The position numbers and the translations under genes were made by a program. The notes below the pieces were generated by a model. The model saw only the letters and a program-made list of their open reading frames with translations, made no database searches and was not told where the DNA came from. Below are positions 44,694 through 53,368 of a stretch of 53,465 nucleotides of DNA, piece after piece; within the stretch, counting starts at the first letter, position 1, and every line of letters begins with the position of its first letter. Source of the DNA: Bacteroidales bacterium (GTDB taxonomy: Bacteria; Bacteroidota; Bacteroidia; Bacteroidales; TTA-H9); NCBI GenBank assembly GCA_030656615.1, contig JAUSOY010000016.1, forward strand, positions 1-53,465, read 5' to 3'.

Positions 44694-45329
44694 ATGGGAG
44701 TTTTAGTAGGCAAAAAAGCCCCTTTATTTGAAGCCGATGCCGTTGTAAACGGTACCGAGTTTGTCGAAAAGTTTTCACTCGAGCAGTATATCGGGAAGAA
44801 ATATGTTGTATTTTTCTTTTATCCCCTCGATTTTACGTTCGTATGTCCTACAGAAATTGTTGCTTTTCAGGATCGCCTGAGCGATTTTGAAGAACGCAAT
44901 TGTGCAGTTGTAGGATGTTCGGTTGATAGTAAATTTTCGCATTGGGCATGGTTGAATACTCCACTTAATAAAGGTGGTATTCAGGGAGTTAAGTTTCCAT
45001 TGGTGTCTGATTTATCCAAGACAATTTCTGAAAATTACGATGTGCTTGCAGGCCATTATGAATTTGATGTAGAAGACGAAGCGGCATATTTTGAAGGCCA
45101 GCCGGTTGCGTATCGTGGACTGTTCCTTATTGATAAACAAGGTCTTGTTCGGCATCAGGTCATAAATGATATGCCATTAGGCCGAAGTGTGGATGAAGCC
45201 ATCAGAATTCTCGATGCATTGCAGTATTTCGAGGAGTTTGGCGAAGTTTGCCCAGCCAATTGGCATAAAGGAGAAAAGGCATTAAAGCCAACCCAGGACG
45301 GAGTTTCTGAATACCTTGGAAATAAATAG
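44694..45329 (+). CDS. 2-Cys peroxiredoxin (AhpC/TSA)
   Basis: A 211-residue cytosolic peroxidase for hydrogen and organic peroxides. The peroxidatic Cys is C51 in PLDFTFVCPTEIVAF, with the conserved Thr/Arg neighbourhood. The resolving Cys is about C186 in GEVCPANWHKGE. The YF-type C-terminal extension (VSEYLGNK) is short. It is transcribed alone and closed by a very strong terminator. No AhpF or thioredoxin partner is adjacent. Confidence 0.95.
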   Translation: MGVLVGKKAPLFEADAVVNGTEFVEKFSLEQYIGKKYVVFFFYPLDFTFVCPTEIVAFQDRLSDFEERNCAVVGCSVDSKFSHWAWLNTPLNKGGIQGVKFPLVSDLSKTISENYDVLAGHYEFDVEDEAAYFEGQPVAYRGLFLIDKQGLVRHQVINDMPLGRSVDEAIRILDALQYFEEFGEVCPANWHKGEKALKPTQDGVSEYLGNK

Positions 45330-45348
45330 TATTGTTTTATTTTATGGA

Positions 45349-45402
45349 AGCGCAGTTCTGTACAAACCCGAAAAGGGTTTGTACAGAACTGCGCTTTTTT
45401 TT
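45349..45402 (+). terminator. Long perfect hairpin terminator after the peroxiredoxin gene
   Basis: A 21-bp perfect stem (45349-45369 with 45375-45395, loop GAAAA) followed by T8. The stem is twice the length of a usual terminator. Confidence 0.9.
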
Positions 45403-45413
45403 ACCTTTCCCAC

Positions 45414-46244
45414 ATGAAAACCATCGCACTGATATTCGATTTTGATGATACACTGGCACCCGACAGTACGTCTGCTTTTCTTGAAAGTATGGGAGTTAAT
45501 GCCGCCGATTTCTGGAAAAATGAGGTGCATCCCCTCGACAACGACGATTGGGATCCTATTCCTGCCTATATGTTCGCTTTATTGAAATTGTCAGCATCAT
45601 CACCCGATAATATCATTACCCGTCAGCGTCTGGCCGATTTTGGAAGGAAACTAAAATTTCATAAAGGTCTTACTCGTTTTTTTGATCAGATGCGTGAATT
45701 TGCTCATTCTCTGGACCCCGATTTGCGTCTCGAATTTTATGTCATTAGCAGTGGAATTGGTGAAATTATTCGAAGCTCACGTATTGCTCATCATTTTACA
45801 GAAATATGGGCCAGCGATTTTTTATACAACGATGCGGGTCATATTGTTTTTCCCCGGAAAATAATTTCATTTACTGAGAAAACCCGCTATGTCTTTCAGG
45901 TATCTAAAGGCATTATTGGTAAAAAGTCGAAGGGAAATCCTTTTGAAGTCAATAAAAAAGTTCAATACAAAGACTTTAAAGTTCGTCTGGAGCATATGAT
46001 CTTTGTTGGTGATGGTCTTACGGATATTCCTTGCTTTTCATTGATTAAGCGTTATAATGGTGTCACTTTTGCCGTATATGACAAGAACCGTCCAGACCGT
46101 TGGGGCAGAGCATGGAATTTTATTGAAGATGGCAGAGTCAGTAATCTTTTATCAGCCAATTATTCAGCCGATTCTGACTTAAGTACAAATCTGAAAATGG
46201 CGGTACAAAACATTTATCGTAAAATTCAGGAAGAGCAAGGTTAA
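45414..46244 (+). CDS. HAD-superfamily hydrolase
   Basis: A 276-residue protein. Motif I is LIFDFDDTLAPDS (D9, D11), motif II is in EFYVISSGIGEIIR, and motif IV is FVGDGLTDIPCFSL with the metal-binding acidic pair. It appears to be a phosphatase of the PSP-like group. The substrate cannot be read. It ends with 4 bases overlapping the convergent PAP2 gene and no terminator was seen between them. Confidence 0.85.
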   Translation: MKTIALIFDFDDTLAPDSTSAFLESMGVNAADFWKNEVHPLDNDDWDPIPAYMFALLKLSASSPDNIITRQRLADFGRKLKFHKGLTRFFDQMREFAHSLDPDLRLEFYVISSGIGEIIRSSRIAHHFTEIWASDFLYNDAGHIVFPRKIISFTEKTRYVFQVSKGIIGKKSKGNPFEVNKKVQYKDFKVRLEHMIFVGDGLTDIPCFSLIKRYNGVTFAVYDKNRPDRWGRAWNFIEDGRVSNLLSANYSADSDLSTNLKMAVQNIYRKIQEEQG

Positions 46245-47065
46245 AATTGAATATCAAGGCAAATTTGAGCGCTATTGCTATCGCTTACAGGAAATAATGT
46301 CCATTGTTTACATGATTTACTTATATGTTTTTTCGATAGCGTTCTCCCGATAGCATAACCCACTGCAGCCCCGAAAATAACATCTGATGGCCAGTGCTCC
46401 CCATCGTAAATTCTGGAAAGTCCGACAAGTCCTGCTAGGCTGTATGCAGCAATACCTATAAATGGTTGATCACTGTATTCTGTTGCGAAAACGGTAGCAG
46501 CAGCAAAGGCTGTAGCGGTATGGCCCGATGGAAAAGAAATGTTGCTAGTACTGAGGGCGGGACCACCAAAATCCATTGGATTATTGCTTTCGTATGGCCG
46601 AGATCGGTGGATTAATAGTTTCAGACCTCCGGTGCTTAAAAAACTCATCATCCAGGCGCGGGTCGCCAATAAACTGGTTTTCGCCAGGCGATTATTATGC
46701 GAAATCTGGCCACCGGCCCATAATGCACCCATAAGCGGGAGACTGATTAATCCGGAACCCGTGGGTTCTAAAATATATTTGGAAAGGTCGTCCATCATTG
46801 GACTTTGAGATTTATGAACAATATCCAGAATTTCCCGATCTTTCAGAAAGACCATTCCTCCACCGCTGCTCCATAATGCTGCCACAGCCCAGTCTGCATC
46901 CTTCCATTCGAAAGGCATCGTAACAACCGATTTGAAGTCGCCCCATATAGTCGGAGGAATACGAATGATGCTTTGCCCGAAACTTTGCGTAGAATCATTT
47001 TGGGCGCTTAAATTCAGATGAATACATAATATAAAGCCCAGGATTAGGTTACTTTTTAATGACAT
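46241..47065 (-). CDS. PAP2-family membrane phosphatase
   Basis: A 274-residue membrane protein with the three acid-phosphatase motifs: KLLIHRSRPYE (motif 1), FPSGHTATAFA (motif 2) and SRIYDGEHWPSDVIFGA (motif 3, with the catalytic His). The N-terminus is a signal-like segment (LILGFILCIHLNLSA). It may act on undecaprenyl pyrophosphate, phosphatidate or another lipid phosphate; nothing nearby decides. Convergent with the HAD gene, with overlapping stops. Confidence 0.88.
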   Translation of the reverse strand: MSLKSNLILGFILCIHLNLSAQNDSTQSFGQSIIRIPPTIWGDFKSVVTMPFEWKDADWAVAALWSSGGGMVFLKDREILDIVHKSQSPMMDDLSKYILEPTGSGLISLPLMGALWAGGQISHNNRLAKTSLLATRAWMMSFLSTGGLKLLIHRSRPYESNNPMDFGGPALSTSNISFPSGHTATAFAAATVFATEYSDQPFIGIAAYSLAGLVGLSRIYDGEHWPSDVIFGAAVGYAIGRTLSKKHISKSCKQWTLFPVSDSNSAQICLDIQF

Positions 47066-47164
47066 GCAGTCGTGTTTTATGGCAATTATTCCTTCAAATG
47101 AACGAAAAAATACGGATATTTGAACAATTATGATTTTAAGAACTTAAATACCAATACACAAATC

Positions 47165-48931
47165 ATGAGATATTTTATAGGTTTTATATTACTAATTGGA
47201 TCATCACTGGGTCTAATGGCTCAGGAAACGGCCATCACCGTCGATGAATTAAAGAATCATATTTACGTTCTGGCATCGGATTCGTTAACCGGAAGAGGCC
47301 CCGGTACCGATGGTGCTGCCAAAGCTGAAAAGTATATACTTAGTGCTTTTGCGGATTATAAGCTTGAATTATTGGGTGAAAATGGTCGCCAGTACTTCGA
47401 TTTGATAACCGGTGCCAAAGCAGGAGAGAAAAATAGCGTTATAATCGGGGATCATAAGGCTCAGTTAGGGGAAGACTTTTTGGTTTATAACTGGTCCTCC
47501 TCATCTTCATTAAAAGCAGATTTAGTTTTTGTTGGATATGGTTTTGATATACAGGAAGATAGTCTGATATGGGATGATTATCAGGGAATGGATGTAAAAG
47601 GAAAATGGGTCATTATACTTCGTGGTGATCCTGAACCGGATAAAAAAGACAGCCCTTTTATTCTTTTTGCCGATGATCGCGACAAAGTTTTAAAAGCCCG
47701 CGATAATGGTGCTGCTGGTGTTGTTTTTACCGATCCATCTTACGATAATAAAGAGGATAAATTGCCGAAAATGTATTTTGATAAATCAGCCACAAATATT
47801 GGAATCCCGGTTTTATATATAAAGCGTTCGTTAATGTCTGAAGTACTGAAACAGCCTGTAGATAGCCTTGATACTAAAATTCGTGGACGAATGATGCCTG
47901 CGTCTTTTGCAACGGGTATTATGTTGGACGCTACAACAGATATTCAGCTGACTTCTGTAAAAACCTGCAATCTGGTGGCTATGCTGAAAGGCAGTGATCC
48001 CATTTTGAAAGATGAATATATTGTGATTGGCGCTCATTACGATCATTTGGGAATGGGAGGTCCCGGTAGCGGTTCACGTGATCCTGAAACGATGGCCGTT
48101 CATAACGGTGCAGATGATAATGCTTCTGGTGTGGCCGGAATTATTGAAATTGCCGGTAAACTGGCCGGAATCCAAAAACACCTGAAACGTAGCGTCGTCA
48201 TTATTGCTTTTGGCGCTGAAGAATCCGGAATTCTTGGTTCACGGTATTTTGTTGATCATCCGTTGGTCCCAATTAAAAGTATTAAAGCAATGATTAATTT
48301 TGATATGATTGGTCGCCTGAACGAAGAAACCAAGAGTATTAGCATTGGGGGAACCGGTACATCGGTTCAGGGCGAATCGTATTTACAGAATATCTTGACG
48401 GAGAGTGGATTAAAAGCTGCATTTTCACCGGAAGGTTACGGCCCTTCTGATCATGCGTCCTTTTATGGTGCTGATATACCTGTTATTTATTTTAACACAG
48501 GAGTTCATACCGATTACCATACACCTGCCGATGATGCCGATAAGATTAATTATGAAGGAGAAAAGGAAGTTTGCGAACTGGCTTTTAATTTGATTGTTGG
48601 GCTGGCTAATCAGCCCGAAAATTTAATTTTTACTGAAGCTGGTCCCAAAAAACGTACACGAATGGGACGCGGCCTCAAGGTTACCTTCGGCATTATGCCT
48701 GATTTTACATCGACTGATGGAAAAGGATTGGGCGTAGGAGGAGTTACTAAAGAAGGTCCTGCCGATAAAGCCGGAATGAAAAAAGGTGATAAAATTATTG
48801 GTATCGAAGGAAAACCGGTTGGAGATATATACGAATATATGAACCGTCTTAAATCACTCGAACCACACACGCGTGTTTCTGTAGATATTCAACGGGGCGA
48901 CGAAAAAATTGTACTGATAGTGGAATTATAG
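47165..48931 (+). CDS. Secreted M28-family metallopeptidase with PA insert and PDZ domain
   Basis: 588 residues from ATG 47165 (the frame from 47120 adds non-family residues). Signal peptide (FIGFILLIGSSLGLMA). A PA-like insertion is at about 105-240. The M28 catalytic domain follows at about 260-490 with zinc ligands in GAHYDHLG, DDNASGVAG, AEESGILGS and NFDMIGRL. A PDZ domain at about 510-588 contains GLGVGGVTKEGPADKAGMKKGDKIIG. Likely a periplasmic or secreted aminopeptidase or dipeptidase. It has no tight operon partners. Confidence 0.9.
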   Translation: MRYFIGFILLIGSSLGLMAQETAITVDELKNHIYVLASDSLTGRGPGTDGAAKAEKYILSAFADYKLELLGENGRQYFDLITGAKAGEKNSVIIGDHKAQLGEDFLVYNWSSSSSLKADLVFVGYGFDIQEDSLIWDDYQGMDVKGKWVIILRGDPEPDKKDSPFILFADDRDKVLKARDNGAAGVVFTDPSYDNKEDKLPKMYFDKSATNIGIPVLYIKRSLMSEVLKQPVDSLDTKIRGRMMPASFATGIMLDATTDIQLTSVKTCNLVAMLKGSDPILKDEYIVIGAHYDHLGMGGPGSGSRDPETMAVHNGADDNASGVAGIIEIAGKLAGIQKHLKRSVVIIAFGAEESGILGSRYFVDHPLVPIKSIKAMINFDMIGRLNEETKSISIGGTGTSVQGESYLQNILTESGLKAAFSPEGYGPSDHASFYGADIPVIYFNTGVHTDYHTPADDADKINYEGEKEVCELAFNLIVGLANQPENLIFTEAGPKKRTRMGRGLKVTFGIMPDFTSTDGKGLGVGGVTKEGPADKAGMKKGDKIIGIEGKPVGDIYEYMNRLKSLEPHTRVSVDIQRGDEKIVLIVEL

Positions 48932-48934
48932 AAA

Positions 48935-50245
48935 TTATTTTACCAATTTCTTTTGTTCCTCACGATATAAATAACGGGCGTCGATTCTAATCATGGAGTC
49001 GACGCTTATGTTTCTGTCCTTTGCTTTAATTTCAATTTTTGCAATCCATTCTTGTGTTTTACGAATGTAATCTGCTATTTCTTTTATTCTTTGTATCGCT
49101 TGCTGATTTTTAGTATTCGTATTATGAAATGCGTTTATTGCCATTATGTCAAAACCCCACGGAAAACGGTCAAGCGTTGCCTCAGTGGCCATTAAAATAA
49201 CAATATCCTGCTTTTGAATTTCTTCGAGAATGTTCAGGTCACTGACTTTCGTTGATTTTTGATAGTTATCAGGGAACACTTCATTATTGTAAAACCAGAA
49301 TCGGCCATTATCAAACATATTGGTCGATACGCCCATATTAAATAATCCCCAATAGTAACTATCGGCAATTACCAGAACCTTGGGTTGTACTCTTTCTTCC
49401 TTGAAATAGTTGAATTTTGGATAAATCAGAGTCTGTTTATTGATTTGGCAAATAAGATTCATGCCTTCTTCAATATCTCCATCTGAGCCTTGAAATCTGT
49501 TTGTAAGTTCAATGCTTTCTGTTCGTATTTCGGGCAATTTTTCATGCAAAGTATTTCCGATGAAACGGGCGATGCTATCAGCCACTAAAATCATTCCGTA
49601 TTGACTCCAATGAATGCCGGTTTGAGGATATAAAAGATACCTCGAAGTGTCTTTGGCTTTTAAAAAATATGAATTGAAATCGATGAAAGGAATTCCTGCT
49701 TGGGTCAAGGTTTTAACATAGACTTCATTATTGGTAATTCCTGGTTTTGTATAGTATTTATCGGGGATGAACTCCGAATAAAATGTTCCCTTTCCGGCAG
49801 CCAATACAACCAGTAAGTCTTTTCCTTTTGACTGAAGGTACTCGCGTATAAGCTTTAAATTCTGAACTCTGACATTTATAAGGCTGTCGCCAATAAAATT
49901 GGTTCCGTAAAAAGCCCGGATATAGTTTTCTTCAAAAAGATAGTTTTCTTTACCGATGATAACGCCTTTAGCGTTGGATTTATGAAATAATGTAAAATCG
50001 ATTTGGTTATTTAACCGCACCAACCAGTTGCGGAATCCGAATGCCTGATTCAGATATTTTTCATAAGCTGGTGCATAGGTTTCGTCCATCCATAATTTCC
50101 AACTGAATATGGGTTTTTCTGCTTTTACTACGGCCCCCTTCAGTGGTTTGACTTCATAAAAAGGAAATTTTAACTGAAATAAAGGCAGAAAAAGACTTAC
50201 TGCCAGAATGATAAGGATCGTATGTTTTATTTTATTTGGAGCCAT
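48935..50245 (-). CDS. AlgJ/AlgX-like (SGNH/DHHW-type) O-acetyltransferase partner
   Basis: 436 residues from ATG 50245 (the frame to 50326 overlaps the MBOAT gene). An N-terminal membrane anchor (ILIILAVSLFLPLF) and a periplasmic SGNH-fold domain with GIHWSQYGMILVADSI, the H-W-S stretch of AlgJ/AlgX/DHHW proteins, and VLVIADSYYWGLFNMG, the serine block. AlgJ-type proteins finish the acyl transfer started by an MBOAT protein. The MBOAT gene ends 2 bases upstream, so they form an operon. Confidence 0.8.
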   Translation of the reverse strand: MAPNKIKHTILIILAVSLFLPLFQLKFPFYEVKPLKGAVVKAEKPIFSWKLWMDETYAPAYEKYLNQAFGFRNWLVRLNNQIDFTLFHKSNAKGVIIGKENYLFEENYIRAFYGTNFIGDSLINVRVQNLKLIREYLQSKGKDLLVVLAAGKGTFYSEFIPDKYYTKPGITNNEVYVKTLTQAGIPFIDFNSYFLKAKDTSRYLLYPQTGIHWSQYGMILVADSIARFIGNTLHEKLPEIRTESIELTNRFQGSDGDIEEGMNLICQINKQTLIYPKFNYFKEERVQPKVLVIADSYYWGLFNMGVSTNMFDNGRFWFYNNEVFPDNYQKSTKVSDLNILEEIQKQDIVILMATEATLDRFPWGFDIMAINAFHNTNTKNQQAIQRIKEIADYIRKTQEWIAKIEIKAKDRNISVDSMIRIDARYLYREEQKKLVK

Positions 50246-50247
50246 TA

Positions 50248-51669
50248 TCAGAACCGGTAATAGATGAAAGGATTGAAACCCGACGAAGTAACAGAAGAGA
50301 GCGATAGTATAAAGAGTATCATACAAATAACTGCCATCACAATAAAGCGGCGGTTCGAATAGTCGTTATAAAAGATTTTATCCTGAATGCGTAAGCCCAA
50401 GCGGGTCATCGTGGAAAACGAAAATAGTATGGCAAAGATGAGGAATACCAAAAATTTTCCGTTGCCAGCCCAATCGAAAGCTTGGAAATCGAAAGCAAAC
50501 AGCCGGCTGTAATATATCATGGCCTGGTCGAAGCTTTCAATTCTGAAAATCACCCAACCTAAAATGGCTACAATGAAAGTGAAAATTGTAGCTGGGATCT
50601 TACCAATTTTTGATAATAATTTGAGAAGAAAAAGCCGATCGAGAATCAGGAAAAACCCGTGATAGGCACCCCAGATGACGAAGTTCCACGAGGCCCCATG
50701 CCAAAAACCGCTGATGAGAAATACAAACCAAAGGTTGAAATATAGCCTCATGGGTGATCCAACTCGGTTTCCTCCCAGTGGGATATACAGATAATCCTTC
50801 ATCCAGGCTCCAAGGGTCATATGCCAGCGACGCCAAAATTCACTGATGCTTTTAGAAATGTATGGATTATTGAAATTTTCAGGGAAATTGAAACCTATCA
50901 TTTTACCAATGCCAATAGCCATATCCGAATAGCCTGCGAAATCAAAATATATTTGGAAGGTGTATGCTAAAAGTCCTATCCAGGCTGTTGTACTATCAAT
51001 ACTCATATAGTCCATGCCCATGATATTATCGGCCATTTCTCCCATCACATTAGCAATCAGGACTTTTTTAGATAAGCCAATAACAAAACGGTAAAATCCG
51101 GTAATGATGGTATCCAGTTTTTCTTCACGTTCAATAATTTCGTTGGCAATGGTATTAAAACGAACAATAGGGCCTGCAATCATTTGAGGAAACATCATGA
51201 TATACAGGGCGTAATCGCTGAGTTTATCAAGGGGTTTGTGAACTTTTCGATAAATATCTACGCCGTAAGTCAATGATTGAAAAGTGAAGAAACTGATGCC
51301 GATGGGCAGGACAATGGCGGTCCAGGAAGCTGGTTGAAATCCGGCCGAATTCAAAATCTGATTCACGTTTTCGACGAAAAAGTTGGCATATTTAAAATAG
51401 GCCAGCATCCCCACATTGATAAACACCGATGCCGATAGAAGCCAGCGTTTTCTCGATTTGATGCTTTGCATGTCCATGGCCCGGACAATATAAAAGTTTG
51501 AGAAAATGGAGGCCAGTAAATAAAATAGAAAAGTTGGTGCCCCCCATGCATAAAATACAAGGCTGAAAAACAGTATGTTGTAATTTTTTAGCTTTTTATT
51601 TACGATAAAATTAAAAAGCAAAAAGAGGGGGAGGAAAAGGGTTAAAAAAACCGCACTGCTGAAAATCAT
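50248..51669 (-). CDS. MBOAT-family O-acyltransferase
   Basis: 473 residues from ATG 51669 (an upstream GTG at 51687 is possible). About ten TM helices. The MBOAT signature block contains FWRRWHMTLGAWMKDYLYIPLGGNR, and the catalytic His lies in SGFWHGASWNFVIWGAYHG. It belongs to the AlgI/DltB group that moves an acyl group from a cytosolic donor across the membrane. With the AlgJ-like protein downstream it is a complete O-acylation pair; the polymer it modifies is not encoded in the window. Confidence 0.9.
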   Translation of the reverse strand: MIFSSAVFLTLFLPLFLLFNFIVNKKLKNYNILFFSLVFYAWGAPTFLFYLLASIFSNFYIVRAMDMQSIKSRKRWLLSASVFINVGMLAYFKYANFFVENVNQILNSAGFQPASWTAIVLPIGISFFTFQSLTYGVDIYRKVHKPLDKLSDYALYIMMFPQMIAGPIVRFNTIANEIIEREEKLDTIITGFYRFVIGLSKKVLIANVMGEMADNIMGMDYMSIDSTTAWIGLLAYTFQIYFDFAGYSDMAIGIGKMIGFNFPENFNNPYISKSISEFWRRWHMTLGAWMKDYLYIPLGGNRVGSPMRLYFNLWFVFLISGFWHGASWNFVIWGAYHGFFLILDRLFLLKLLSKIGKIPATIFTFIVAILGWVIFRIESFDQAMIYYSRLFAFDFQAFDWAGNGKFLVFLIFAILFSFSTMTRLGLRIQDKIFYNDYSNRRFIVMAVICMILFILSLSSVTSSGFNPFIYYRF

Positions 51670-51843
51670 AAAATTATTTTGAACCACACAAAGGAAATGA
51701 AAATTCAGGAATACATGAAAGATATTGCCTTTAAACTTTAATCCATTTTAGTGAGGCATTCAATGTGCAGAAGATGGGAGAGAAGAAGTGTGCAGAAAAT
51801 ACTGTCATAGGCCAATATTCATTACTCAGCATACAATAACAAT

Positions 51844-51877
51844 AAAAAACCCACCAGAATATTAATCCAGTGGGTTT
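51844..51877 (-). terminator. Terminator of tmRNA
   Basis: AAACCCAC (51847-51854) with GTGGGTTT (51870-51877), followed on the minus strand by a T-rich stretch. It lies 9 bases after the tmRNA 3' end. Confidence 0.75.
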
Positions 51878-51885
51878 AAGAAGGG

Positions 51886-52254
51886 TGGAGCTGGAGGGAA
51901 TCGAACCCTCGTCCAAACAAGCTGATAAAATGCTTTCTACATGTTTATCCTTTGATTGATTGTCGATATGAAAATGACCAAAGGCGAGCCCAGTTCATAC
52001 GTATTCCTAGTTATTTCATAATTGCACCAGGACCTTGCAATTACTATCCTGACATTTGTGATGCTTCGATCGGGACACCGTCAGGCAGAGTTTCCCGGGA
52101 AGCAGCAAGCGGCCTAATCTTCCAGATTAAGCGGCCATTGCGAAATTGTAATCGTTGCCAGTTGTTGGCTGTGTGGATTGGGTTTACGGGTCACTTCCAC
52201 AACACCCGACATGCTTACAAATCAACAGTCATGCTGTCAAAACCAGTCAGCCCC
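51886..52254 (-). ncRNA. ssrA: tmRNA (ssrA)
   Basis: About 369 bases rescuing stalled ribosomes. The 5' end on the minus strand is GGGGCTGACTGGTTTTGACA, and the 3' end is GTTCGATTCCCTCCAGCTCC followed by ACC. The two ends pair in a 7-bp tRNA-like acceptor stem, with a T arm (GAGGG-TTCGATT-CCCTC). The message domain encodes the tag GNDYNFAMAA at 52159-52127 followed by TAA. The final A of CCA is not encoded, which leaves the 3' end to the cca enzyme. Confidence 0.95.
52127..52159 (-). other. tmRNA tag reading frame
   Basis: Codons GGC AAC GAT TAC AAT TTC then GCA ATG GCC GCT TAA. The tag starts with Gly, as in Bacteroidota, and ends AMAA, close to the usual ALAA. The resume codon (GGC) is inferred from family tags. 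Confidence 0.85.
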
Positions 52255-52269
52255 TCAAAGAACAGATTG

Positions 52270-52300
52270 CAAAAGTACGTGCATTTCCGTGGGAAATCAA
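52270..52300 (-). promoter_or_regulatory. Promoter of ssrA
   Basis: On the minus strand TTG (52300-52298), 20 bases, TACTTTTG (52277-52270). A full Bacteroidota-type match starting transcription just ahead of the mature 5' end. Confidence 0.7.
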
Positions 52301-52348
52301 GTTTTGGCAGAGTTTTTGTTATTACTTGTATATCTTAAACAATGTTTT

Positions 52349-52356
52349 TAATTTTG
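52349..52356 (+). promoter_or_regulatory. Promoter of the lipoprotein gene
   Basis: TAATTTTG, an exact TAnnTTTG match 56 bases before the ATG. Confidence 0.5.
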
Positions 52357-52411
52357 TGTTTAAGAAAATGTATCAACAATTTAAACAATCACTTTTTAAA
52401 AAATTATTTTT

Positions 52412-53317
52412 ATGAAACGTTATGGTTTGTTATTCACAGCCTTATTAATGGCTTTCTCGACAGTTTTCACTTCATGTGGAGATGATAATCCGGATCCCGT
52501 TGTTAAAGATCCTAATATTACCTTTGTGGGAGGTGCTACATACACATCTAATGATGTTACGCTTACCGTTAATTCTGATTTTAGAGTTGGTATTAATGCC
52601 ACATCCAATGCCACATCCAATGCAAAACTGACAAAATTCACTATTGTTCGTACGTTCAATAATGTTCCTACGACCGTTCTTAACCGTACAATGAGTGTTG
52701 CTACTTTTTCATTTGATTCTGTTTTTACTGCTAAAGATGTAGCAGGTGTTGAACGTTGGGTATTTGAAATTTCTGATAAAGACGGTCTTACAAAGAGTGT
52801 GACTTTTAATGTTACGACTACCGGATCGGCTGGTGATATTTATACGTATACCGCCATTCTTATGGGTGGTCAGGGTAATGCCAATATCGGAAGTTTCTGG
52901 AGTTCAGCAACAAATACTGTTATGAAACAGGATGTTGCTACTACCAATCAGGCAAAAGTTGATTTCCTTTATTTCTATGGTACAACTAATCTGGCTACTA
53001 TTGCATCTCCGGTAGATGAACAGGCCAAGATCGCATGGAATAATATTTTCAACGCATGGACTGTTAAAAACGATACCAGATTCAAACTGATTACCCTTGA
53101 CTGGGCAACCGTTACAGACGACAGTCATATCGTAGCTAATGCTACTGCTTTGACACTTACCCGTGCCAATTCTTTACAGGTTGGTAATATTGTAGCTTTT
53201 GAAACTGCATCCACTTCAACCAATCCTGGTAAAAAAGGATTGTTTAGAGTTTTGGAAATTACCGGAACGTCCGGTGCTGATCGCGTTATCAAAATTGAAG
53301 TGAAAATACAGAAATAA
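52412..53317 (+). CDS. Secreted lipoprotein of unknown function
   Basis: 301 residues with a lipoprotein signal (YGLLFTALLMAFSTVFTSC, lipidated C22) followed by GDDNPDP, the acidic start usual for exported Bacteroidota lipoproteins. The rest is beta-rich, with Ig-like strands at about 35-145 (NDVTLTVNSDFRVGINA, VERWVFEISDKDG) and a second region at about 150-300. No family was recognised. A short DNA repeat encodes NATS twice in a row. It stands alone between ssrA and the antitoxin-like gene. Confidence 0.75.
   Translation: MKRYGLLFTALLMAFSTVFTSCGDDNPDPVVKDPNITFVGGATYTSNDVTLTVNSDFRVGINATSNATSNAKLTKFTIVRTFNNVPTTVLNRTMSVATFSFDSVFTAKDVAGVERWVFEISDKDGLTKSVTFNVTTTGSAGDIYTYTAILMGGQGNANIGSFWSSATNTVMKQDVATTNQAKVDFLYFYGTTNLATIASPVDEQAKIAWNNIFNAWTVKNDTRFKLITLDWATVTDDSHIVANATALTLTRANSLQVGNIVAFETASTSTNPGKKGLFRVLEITGTSGADRVIKIEVKIQK
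52595..52623 (+). repeat. 12-bp tandem duplication inside the lipoprotein gene
   Basis: AATGCCACATCC occurs twice in tandem from 52595 and a third copy begins (AATGC). It adds four residues (NATS) in frame and is probably a recent slippage event. Confidence 0.9.
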
Positions 53318-53356
53318 GTATTTTCGGCTATGTTCTAATATATACAGCAAAATGTT

Positions 53357-53364
53357 TATATTTG
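53357..53364 (+). promoter_or_regulatory. Promoter of the antitoxin-like gene, leaderless
   Basis: TATATTTG, an exact TAnnTTTG match; its G is 5 bases before the ATG, implying an essentially leaderless mRNA. Confidence 0.55.
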
Positions 53365-53368
53365 CCAA

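Noticed and set aside
51952-52415. Two open frames on the plus strand
   Set aside because: They run antisense through the tmRNA and its promoter; no signal or family pattern.
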